Origin: Acidobacteriaceae bacterium
Lineage (GTDB): Bacteria; Acidobacteriota; Terriglobia; Terriglobales; Acidobacteriaceae
DNA: 12,055 bases
NCBI GenBank assembly: GCA_025462805.1
Contig: JAOAPJ010000258.1
Span: forward strand, 1-12,055
Direction: 5' to 3'
The translations under genes were made by a program, and so were the position numbers. The notes beneath the pieces are model-generated. The model saw only the letters and a program-made list of their open reading frames with translations. It was not told the DNA's origin and did not search any database. Positions 6,891 to 12,055 of the stretch are shown here, piece by piece; the stretch's first letter is position 1; the number at the start of each line of letters is the position of its first letter.

Positions 6891-7232
6891 CATGCAGCAA
6901 AGATTGGACTAAAGTGGGCCAGAGCTACGGCGAAGACGGTCATCTGATGGTCGCCTGTCGCCAGGACAACCCGGATGCCTTATTTCTTCCATTCCGCGAT
7001 GGCTGCAGCGCCGTATTGCGTACCTTGTATCTTATGTCTCTATAGGCTGACAGTAGTCGTATCCTTGCTCGTGCCAGTGGTCAGAGGTTTTTAACTAGGA
7101 TTTCAATTTTGGGCTTCCCAGCCGCGCCAGGTTTACAACACACACAAACAAGGTGCGGTAAGCGCTGGAGTCGGGTTTGTGACAAAAATACGTCTCGAAG
7201 TAGAAGTCCTTTGAGTTTTAGGCAGTTGTCAA

Positions 7233-7291
7233 GATCGAAAGAAGCCCCAGAGGCGCCGGCTCTTTGCCGGCGCCTCTGGGGCAGTTCGATC
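7233..7291 (-). terminator. Strong intrinsic terminator for the di-haem peroxidase gene
   Basis: A perfect 17-bp stem (7244-7260 with 7266-7282) has a 5-base loop. On the minus strand the stem is followed by a T-rich tail, TTCTTTCGATCTT, as expected of a Rho-independent terminator. It lies about 120 bases downstream of the peroxidase stop. Outer arms GATCGAA (7233-7239) and TTCGATC (7285-7291) can also pair, separated from the core by a 4/2 internal loop. The plus strand has no T-run after the stem, so termination is probably one-way. Confidence 0.75.
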
Positions 7292-7302
7292 AAGTGAGTG
7301 TC

Positions 7303-7363
7303 CGGCTCGCAGGGGAAGGGTAATCCGCGAAACCTGCGCACTGCCCCTGTGCCTGCGAGGCCG
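7303..7363. repeat. Imperfect long-loop inverted repeat in the peroxidase 3' region
   Basis: CTCGCAGG (7306-7313) pairs with CCTGCGAG (7352-7359), and CGG (7303-7305) with CCG (7361-7363) across a one-base bulge. The enclosed loop is 38 bases and can fold differently through AGGGG and CCCCT. It sits between the peroxidase stop and the terminator, so it would be in the 3' untranslated RNA. Confidence 0.4.
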
Positions 7364-7400
7364 TGTTCCCGTGGCCCCCTGGCTCCGGTGAGACTGACGG

Positions 7401-9713
7401 TTAGGGCTTGCCCTGTCCAGAGAGAAAGTCGAGAGTGTAGCTCACCGGCTTGGAACCGAGTTCTCGCTGGTCCTTGGAACCGGGTTCTCGCCGGTCGAAG
7501 ATCAACTGCTCGACGATACTTTGGCCTGGGTTGAGGACCCCATTCGGCAGAAACACGCGGAGATAGGGTTGACCGCTGCTGCTGATCGCGCTGGCGTTTT
7601 CCATCTGGACGCCTTTAGGGAGCCCCTGAGCAAGGATGAGCAAGTTAGTGTCCACGATTCCCGAAACGTTGGTCGCAGTACTGATGTTCTTAATCGTGTA
7701 CGTATCCACTTCCCGCTGGCCGCTAATATCGCGCCGTGTCAACCGAACTCCCAACTTATTGGTTACATTCAGGAACTCAAGACCTTCATCGCGCCGTGCC
7801 AGAGGATCGTTGTCGTCGGTTGCCTCTCGGCTAATAACGAAACCGTCCTTTGCCCCCAATGCAGCCAGATCTGGACGGTACTTGGAGTAGGTAAGGTCGC
7901 GTTCATTCAGTGAGAGAGTCGGCGTTGTTGAGTTCGGGTCAAAGGTAACGTGTGCGGGGTCATAGAGCCCGTTCTCTATGAAGTCCGTTAAATCGTCGAC
8001 CTGCTCCTTTGTCAGGCCTAAACCGTTCGGGGATCTCGGACCGCGAGGATGCGTAAACCGGGGTGACAGCGTCGCAGCCGCACCCGCCGTCGGGTCCTGC
8101 GGCACGCCGGCGTTGAAGTACTCAACCGCATCGCGGACACTGGTCAGCGAGCCGTTGTGGAAGAAGTTGTGCGCGTCCTTGACCTGACGGAGGGTCAAAA
8201 CGCGGAACTTGAACGCGTCGTTCGGGTCGTGAGTGACCTCCTCCCGCCCGGTGTCTACGGCGTGGTAGGGGAAGCCGTCCGCGCCCAGCCTGCTGGTGTC
8301 GAGGGTGCCGGCAGCCGATGCTTGCAGCGCTCGGATCGGGTGGTCGCCAATTCCGACGTTGATGAAATTCTGGTCGACGAATGCACCGACTCCCGCTACG
8401 TCCGGATCGTTGTATTGCTTGTTCAGGTTCGGCCCGCTGTGGCACGTGAAGCACCCCGCCCCGCCCGCCGTGGCTGGAGTAAAGAACAGCTTGGCGCCGC
8501 GAAGTTGCTGGGGCGTAAGAGCGCCGTCATCGCCGGCTAAGAACTTATCGTAGGGCGTGTTCCGAGTGACGATGGTGCGCATGAAGGTCGCCAGCGCCCG
8601 GAACACGGTCTGGTCGTTAACCAGCAGCGCCGGGTCGTTTTGGGCGTCGGCCTCGGCGGCTTCCACCGGGTATGCATCCCGGAACAGTTTCACGAAAGCC
8701 GGGAATTTCAGGAGCTCCGCCCCTTGGAAGTTAAGCATGCGATGGGCGTCTTGGAGCTCGAGCGTGATGTCTTCCCCAGCCGGATCGTCGAAGGGGTTGA
8801 GGGAGCCAATCGTGGCTGGCGGCTCCCCGCCAAAGCCGCCAAAGAGAAGGCGGTTGTTGAACGCGAAACCGATGATGTTCATCGAGTTGCGCCCCACGCT
8901 GTCCAGAGCATCGAGCCGGCCGGTCGCGTCAAGGGTCGTTGGTGTGGGTGGGTGATAGAAGAAGGCCGGCGTGGTAACCAATTTGCTACCGGTCGTCGGA
9001 TCCTGCCAGATGTCGGTCAAGGTCGGTAGAAAATCCACCAGCGCGTCACCTTTAAATATCGGTTCCGTCCTCAATGCCGGGAGGATGTCGGTCCGGGGCC
9101 GGCGGCGAGCGAAGAATGTCCCCTTTTCGTCCCTGTAGCCGCGGCCCTCGGCGCCAACGTTGAGGTTGATCTGTTGACCGGCCTTGCCGGCCGACTCGGC
9201 CATATGGCAGCTGCCGCACGATCCGGTCCTTATCGTTGCATTTACGATATTTTGGATGCCTGGATCGGAGGCCTGCAGCTCACCGCCGAAAGCTGTCCCC
9301 TCGGGCAGGTCAACTGGCTGACCCTGGTTTTCGTTGATGCGCACCGTCCGAACCGGGTCGTGGAACAGCTGCTTCCCGAGGTAGCGTTTCGCCTCGGTGG
9401 TCTCGTAGCGGTAGGGCGTGTTCCCGCTCCCAGCCACCGGCACGGGCACGGGCACGTCGGCATCTGTCGCCGGTACCGTCAACTTGTCAATTCCGCCGAC
9501 CGACGCGGCGATGAACCGGCGCAACTCGTTGGGGCTAGTGCCTCTGTCGTCGCCTCTGTCCTCGGCCGGGGCGACTCCGGCCCACAAGGCGCAAATGGCG
9601 AGGACACCAATCACCCGCTTCAAGAAGGGATGGCGATTGACCGGCTTCGACGCCGGAGGATCTCCTTGTAGATTCCCGAGTTCTGAAAACTGCGCTTGCG
9701 ATTTGGTCATCAT
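7401..9713 (-). CDS. Secreted di-haem cytochrome c peroxidase / MauG-like protein
   Basis: A 770-residue exported protein with two c-type haem sites: CGSCH (residues 166-170) and CFTCH (421-425), numbered from ATG 9713. A long N-region is followed by a signal-like segment, VIGVLAICALWAGVAPA (34-50). The region YLGKQLFHDPVRT (111-123) and the FRVLTLRQVKDAHNFFHNGS..VRDAVEYFNAG segment (503-536) are the usual cytochrome c peroxidase/MauG landmarks. The family reduces peroxide or performs oxidative chemistry in the periplasm with two haems. The protein is much longer than classical CcpA (about 320-350 residues). Extra sequence lies between the haem sites, and a beta-rich C-terminal extension (about 640-770, TYTIKNISTATNVSG, PYLRVFLPNGVLNPGQSI) follows. 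ATG 9713/9710 are chosen because they place the signal peptide sensibly. An open frame reaches 9848 but lacks support, and no clear Shine-Dalgarno is present. Transcribed divergently from the sigma-54 activator gene. Confidence 0.88.
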   Translation of the reverse strand: MMTKSQAQFSELGNLQGDPPASKPVNRHPFLKRVIGVLAICALWAGVAPAEDRGDDRGTSPNELRRFIAASVGGIDKLTVPATDADVPVPVPVAGSGNTPYRYETTEAKRYLGKQLFHDPVRTVRINENQGQPVDLPEGTAFGGELQASDPGIQNIVNATIRTGSCGSCHMAESAGKAGQQINLNVGAEGRGYRDEKGTFFARRRPRTDILPALRTEPIFKGDALVDFLPTLTDIWQDPTTGSKLVTTPAFFYHPPTPTTLDATGRLDALDSVGRNSMNIIGFAFNNRLLFGGFGGEPPATIGSLNPFDDPAGEDITLELQDAHRMLNFQGAELLKFPAFVKLFRDAYPVEAAEADAQNDPALLVNDQTVFRALATFMRTIVTRNTPYDKFLAGDDGALTPQQLRGAKLFFTPATAGGAGCFTCHSGPNLNKQYNDPDVAGVGAFVDQNFINVGIGDHPIRALQASAAGTLDTSRLGADGFPYHAVDTGREEVTHDPNDAFKFRVLTLRQVKDAHNFFHNGSLTSVRDAVEYFNAGVPQDPTAGAAATLSPRFTHPRGPRSPNGLGLTKEQVDDLTDFIENGLYDPAHVTFDPNSTTPTLSLNERDLTYSKYRPDLAALGAKDGFVISREATDDNDPLARRDEGLEFLNVTNKLGVRLTRRDISGQREVDTYTIKNISTATNVSGIVDTNLLILAQGLPKGVQMENASAISSSGQPYLRVFLPNGVLNPGQSIVEQLIFDRREPGSKDQRELGSKPVSYTLDFLSGQGKP
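7449..7496 (-). repeat. Tandem 24-bp duplication inside the peroxidase gene
   Basis: Two adjacent 24-base copies (7449-7472 and 7473-7496) differ at two positions. They encode consecutive eight-residue units near the C-terminus, REPGSKDQ-like then RELGSK, and the frame is preserved. This looks like a recent slippage duplication in a surface loop of the C-terminal extension. Confidence 0.85.
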
Positions 9714-9777
9714 GTTCGTGTAACTCACTGGGTTAATATGCGTCGCACTGGTAATATGCAGGCGCTGCCATGCATTA

Positions 9778-9793
9778 ATCACGCTGCGTGCCA
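9778..9793 (-). promoter_or_regulatory. Possible sigma-54 promoter of the peroxidase gene (imperfect)
   Basis: On the minus strand, TGGCACG (9787-9793) matches the sigma-54 -24 element exactly. Four bases later comes GTGAT (9778-9782), where TTGCW is expected (three of five match). The critical GC of the -12 element is GA, so activity is doubtful. It lies about 65 bases before the chosen peroxidase start, and the neighbouring gene encodes a sigma-54 activator, which is why it is listed. Confidence 0.25.
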
Positions 9794-9859
9794 AAAGACC
9801 TATTCCCGTTACGACATTGGAAACAGCACCTTTACGCAAATCCGTCATGAATTGGCGTA

Positions 9860-9915
9860 CTACGAACTGTCATATGGCTACGAGTTTTCGTTGGGCGCTC
9901 TACGACGAATCGTAG
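9860..9915. promoter_or_regulatory. Three CTACGA repeats ahead of the sigma-54 activator gene
   Basis: CTACGA occurs at 9860-9865, 9878-9883 and 9900-9905, with starts 18 and 22 bases apart. The last copy forms a perfect dyad, CTACGA-CGAA-TCGTAG (9900-9915), ending 19 bases before the activator ATG. The array could be an activator or autoregulatory binding site in the divergent promoter region. Spacing of about two helical turns supports this only weakly. Confidence 0.35.
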
Positions 9916-9934
9916 TGAATTTCGTATCAAACGT

Positions 9935-11899
9935 ATGAAGGCCCTGTTGTCAGAAGACGATTCGGAACGCCTCGAGGCGCTGCGGCGGTATCGCATCCTC
10001 GATACTCCGCCGGATGGGGCGCTCGATCATATCGCAGAACTGGCGGTCGGTTTGTTCCGGGTGCAAATGGCGATGATCAGCCTGGTGGATCACGACCGCA
10101 TCTGGTTTAAGTCGCATTACGGTATCGGTGTTCAGCAGGTTGTGCGCGAAGCCGGGTTGTGCGCGTCGGCGATACTTGCGCCAGAGGTGTATTACATTCG
10201 CGACACCATTCATGACGCGCGTGCACAAGCAAATCCGCTCGTAGCTGAACCTTTCGGCGTGCGCTTCTATGCGGGCGCTCCGTTGCGCACCCATGACGGA
10301 CTTAATCTGGGCGCGCTCTGTATCGCCGACCGTGAACCCCGAGAACTAGCCACAACCGAATCGCAGATGCTCACGAAATTGGCGGCGCTGGTCATGGACC
10401 AGATGGAACTGCGACTGTCGGCAAGAAAGATCTCCGAACTCGAACAGGCGGAGCGCAGGATCAGCGAGCAACTGCGTCAGGCGAACGAAGCCCTGGTGCA
10501 GAGCGAGGAGCGGTTCCGCGATCTTTTCGACGAGGCCCCGATCGCCTACGTGCATGAAGGGCTGGATTCTCGTTTCATCCGAGCGAACCGCACCGCGATG
10601 AGGATCCTCGGCCTCAAGCCCGAAGAGATCTCCGGGACATTTGGGACGTCTCTCGTGCCCGACACCCCCGACGCCCAGCGCCGCCTGAGCGAGGCGCTTG
10701 ATTCCATCGGACGCACCGACACCAGCGGGGCCGTGCTCGAACTGCGCCGCAAGGACGACGGCAAGCCAGTGTGGGTCCAGTGGTGGTCCAGGCCGACCGC
10801 TGGCGGCAATTGCACACGAACGATGTTTGTCGACATCACGGAACGCGTGCTGATGGAGCAGGAGCAGCGGCGGCTCCAGGATCAAAACGCCTACCTGTGC
10901 GAGGAAATCCGCAGCGAACACAACTTCGGTGACATCATCGGCGACAGTCCTGGCTTGCAGAAGGTAAAGCAACAGATTCAACTCGTCGCGCCGACCGACG
11001 CAGCGGTGCTTGTCACCGGAGAGAGCGGCACGGGCAAGGAACTCGTGGCCCGTGCAGTTCACGACCACAGCGAGCGAAAGCGCCGCCCCCTCATCAAGCT
11101 GAATTGCAGCGCAGTGCCCGAGGGCCTGTTCGAGAGCGAATTCTTCGGTCATGTCAGGGGTGCATTTACCGGTGCCTTCAAAGACAAGCTGGGCCGCTTC
11201 GAACTGGCCGACGGTGGCACATTGTTCCTTGACGAAATCGGCGATGTGCCGCTCGCAATGCAGGCGAAGCTGTTGCGCGTTTTGCAGGAAAAGGAACTGG
11301 AGCGCGTAGGCGACACACGCACGCGCAAGGTCAATGTGCGTATCATCGCTGCGACCAATCGCGACTTGAAGAAGGAAGTCGATGCCGGCCGCTTCCGGGA
11401 GGACCTTTTCTATCGTCTGAGCGTTTTCCCGATCGAAGTTCCGCCGCTACGCCAGCGCCGCGACGACATCCCACCGCTCGTGGAGCACTTCCTGAGGCAA
11501 AATGCGAGGCGAATGAACCGTCCCGCAATGCGAATTTCGCAGGCCGCGCTGAATCAGCTTACAGCCCACGACTGGCCCGGTAACGTGCGCGAACTTCAAA
11601 ACACGATTGAGCGCGCTCTCATCCTCTCACCAGGAGGCCCCCTGCGTTTTGATCTTGCCAAGTCGGATGCAACCAGAGATCCTGTCGCGCACAGTATTCA
11701 CACGGCTTCACCACCTGCCTTGCTGACGCGCAGAGAAATGAAGCGCCAGGAACGCGACGCCATCGCCGCCGCGCTGAAGCAAACCGGCGGCAAGATCTTC
11801 GGCCCAGGCGGTGCCGCGGAATTGCTGGCCATGAAGCCAACGACATTGGCTTCGCGTATTACCGCTCTGAAGCTCAATCGAAAGACAGGAGCGAGTTGA
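9935..11899 (+). CDS. Sigma-54 dependent transcriptional activator (GAF-PAS-AAA+-Fis)
   Basis: A 654-residue enhancer-binding protein of FhlA/NorR-like layout. A GAF sensor domain spans about 10-160 ([49 protein letters not shown]). A short coiled linker (160-190) leads to a PAS domain (about 190-305, [11 protein letters not shown], ending VDITER). The AAA+ domain follows (about 330-560): Walker A GESGTGKE (362-369), sigma-54 contact loop GAFTGA (409-414, intact), Walker [10 protein letters not shown] (429-437), sensor I ATNRDL (473-478), arginine finger region REDLFYRL (488-495), and sensor [12 protein letters not shown] (547-556). A Fis-type helix-turn-helix closes the protein (about 603-650, [20 protein letters not shown]). 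It lacks a receiver domain, so it probably responds to a ligand or redox signal rather than phosphorylation. No Shine-Dalgarno is visible before ATG 9935. Divergent from the di-haem peroxidase gene, its likely target. Confidence 0.94.
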   Translation: MKALLSEDDSERLEALRRYRILDTPPDGALDHIAELAVGLFRVQMAMISLVDHDRIWFKSHYGIGVQQVVREAGLCASAILAPEVYYIRDTIHDARAQANPLVAEPFGVRFYAGAPLRTHDGLNLGALCIADREPRELATTESQMLTKLAALVMDQMELRLSARKISELEQAERRISEQLRQANEALVQSEERFRDLFDEAPIAYVHEGLDSRFIRANRTAMRILGLKPEEISGTFGTSLVPDTPDAQRRLSEALDSIGRTDTSGAVLELRRKDDGKPVWVQWWSRPTAGGNCTRTMFVDITERVLMEQEQRRLQDQNAYLCEEIRSEHNFGDIIGDSPGLQKVKQQIQLVAPTDAAVLVTGESGTGKELVARAVHDHSERKRRPLIKLNCSAVPEGLFESEFFGHVRGAFTGAFKDKLGRFELADGGTLFLDEIGDVPLAMQAKLLRVLQEKELERVGDTRTRKVNVRIIAATNRDLKKEVDAGRFREDLFYRLSVFPIEVPPLRQRRDDIPPLVEHFLRQNARRMNRPAMRISQAALNQLTAHDWPGNVRELQNTIERALILSPGGPLRFDLAKSDATRDPVAHSIHTASPPALLTRREMKRQERDAIAAALKQTGGKIFGPGGAAELLAMKPTTLASRITALKLNRKTGAS

Positions 11900-11936
11900 G
11901 TACAGTGACCGGAATATGGCAGGCGGTTATCCTCAC

Positions 11937-11959
11937 AGGCCAAACGCGGCGTTTGGCCT
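11937..11959 (+). terminator. Stem-loop after the activator gene
   Basis: AGGCCAAACG (11937-11946) and CGTTTGGCCT (11950-11959) form a perfect 10-bp stem around a 3-base loop, about 38 bases after the stop. No U-run follows, so it may be a weak intrinsic terminator or an mRNA 3'-end stabiliser. The remaining bases to 12055 hold only a small dyad (CTCCT-AG-AGGAG near 11974) and no gene start. Confidence 0.55.
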
Positions 11960-12055
11960 CGATCTAACCGAACCTCCTAGAGGAGATAGACTCTGTGGCG
12001 GAGCAGAGCGGACTCGGTTAAGCCGCGAGCGATCAAAGCGAGAGATGCTTCAGGT

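Larger units (their letters stand above)
6341..7400. other. Long intergenic region rich in inverted repeats
   Basis: About 1,060 bases between the exonuclease and peroxidase genes with no confident protein gene. It contains an open minus-strand frame abutting the exonuclease (6340-6462), a possible short secreted peptide (6604-6822), and three strong stem-loops near 6851-6890, 7233-7291 and 7303-7363. Frames on the plus strand (for example 6764-7045) lack ribosome binding sites and family features. The number of stem-loops is more than expected for a simple spacer. Confidence 0.6.

Noticed and set aside
9440..9460. CACGGG short repeat
   Set aside because: It simply encodes the VPVPVPV stretch after the peroxidase signal peptide. 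It is too short to count as a separate repeat feature.
9174..9671. 165-residue plus-strand frame and other plus-strand frames over 7521-9723
   Set aside because: These are antisense shadows of the di-haem peroxidase, which carries both CxxCH motifs in its own frame.
9714..9848. N-terminal extension of the peroxidase to 9848
   Set aside because: It would put 45 further residues, with no family features, ahead of an already long signal-peptide N-region, and would consume most of the divergent promoter region.
10346..11152. 268-residue minus-strand frame
   Set aside because: It is antisense to the sigma-54 activator across the PAS and AAA+ domains, and arises from GC-rich codon use.
11966..12055. 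Possible new gene start after the AGGAG at 11980
   Set aside because: The following GTG frame ends after eight codons and nothing else opens before the window ends.

Overview
The window looks chromosomal and comes from a soil-type Acidobacteriota, probably close to Solibacter/Bryobacter. The strongest evidence is the co-occurrence of three families first defined in that group. These are an acidobacterial PadR regulator (TIGR03433-like), a duplicated orphan permease (ADOP, TIGR03434-like) and a secreted TIGR03435 protein. Codon use is GC-rich throughout. I saw no tRNA, rRNA or CRISPR array, and no intact insertion sequence.

Left edge (1-1135) is gene-poor and looks like decayed mobile-element debris. 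It holds the N-terminal part of a DUF2924 protein on the minus strand with two mutually compensating one-base indels, about 490 bases with no convincing gene, and the C-terminal stump of a type ISP restriction-modification enzyme cut off by an in-frame stop.

Centre-left (1150-5290) carries the lineage-signature genes. A TIGR03435 secreted protein (plus strand) has a candidate promoter whose perfect TTGACA -35 box lies inside a 17-bp palindrome. It converges on a minus-strand operon of PadR regulator then 879-aa ADOP permease, joined by a 4-bp ATGA overlap. A short palindrome sits between candidate -35 and -10 boxes upstream of padR and may be its own operator. The likely logic is that PadR senses a compound and controls its own operon, and that the permease, which has no ATPase gene beside it, acts in the inner membrane with an ATPase encoded elsewhere.

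Centre (5453-6340) holds a stand-alone 5'-3' exonuclease/flap nuclease with all nine metal-binding carboxylates. It is followed by about 1 kb (6341-7400) with no confident gene but several strong inverted repeats. One of these is a very good terminator for the gene to its right.

Right half (7401-11899) is a divergent pair. On the minus strand is a secreted di-haem cytochrome c peroxidase/MauG-like protein with a C-terminal beta-rich extension and a recent 8-residue tandem duplication. On the plus strand is a GAF-PAS-AAA+-Fis sigma-54 activator of the FhlA/NorR architecture. The shared 221-bp intergenic region contains three CTACGA repeats and, in front of the peroxidase, a sequence with an exact sigma-54 -24 box but an imperfect -12 box. 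My working hypothesis is a small regulatory module in which the activator senses a small molecule or redox signal and switches on the di-haem enzyme. This is inference from gene arrangement. The activator gene ends with a stem-loop, and nothing codes in the last 150 bases.
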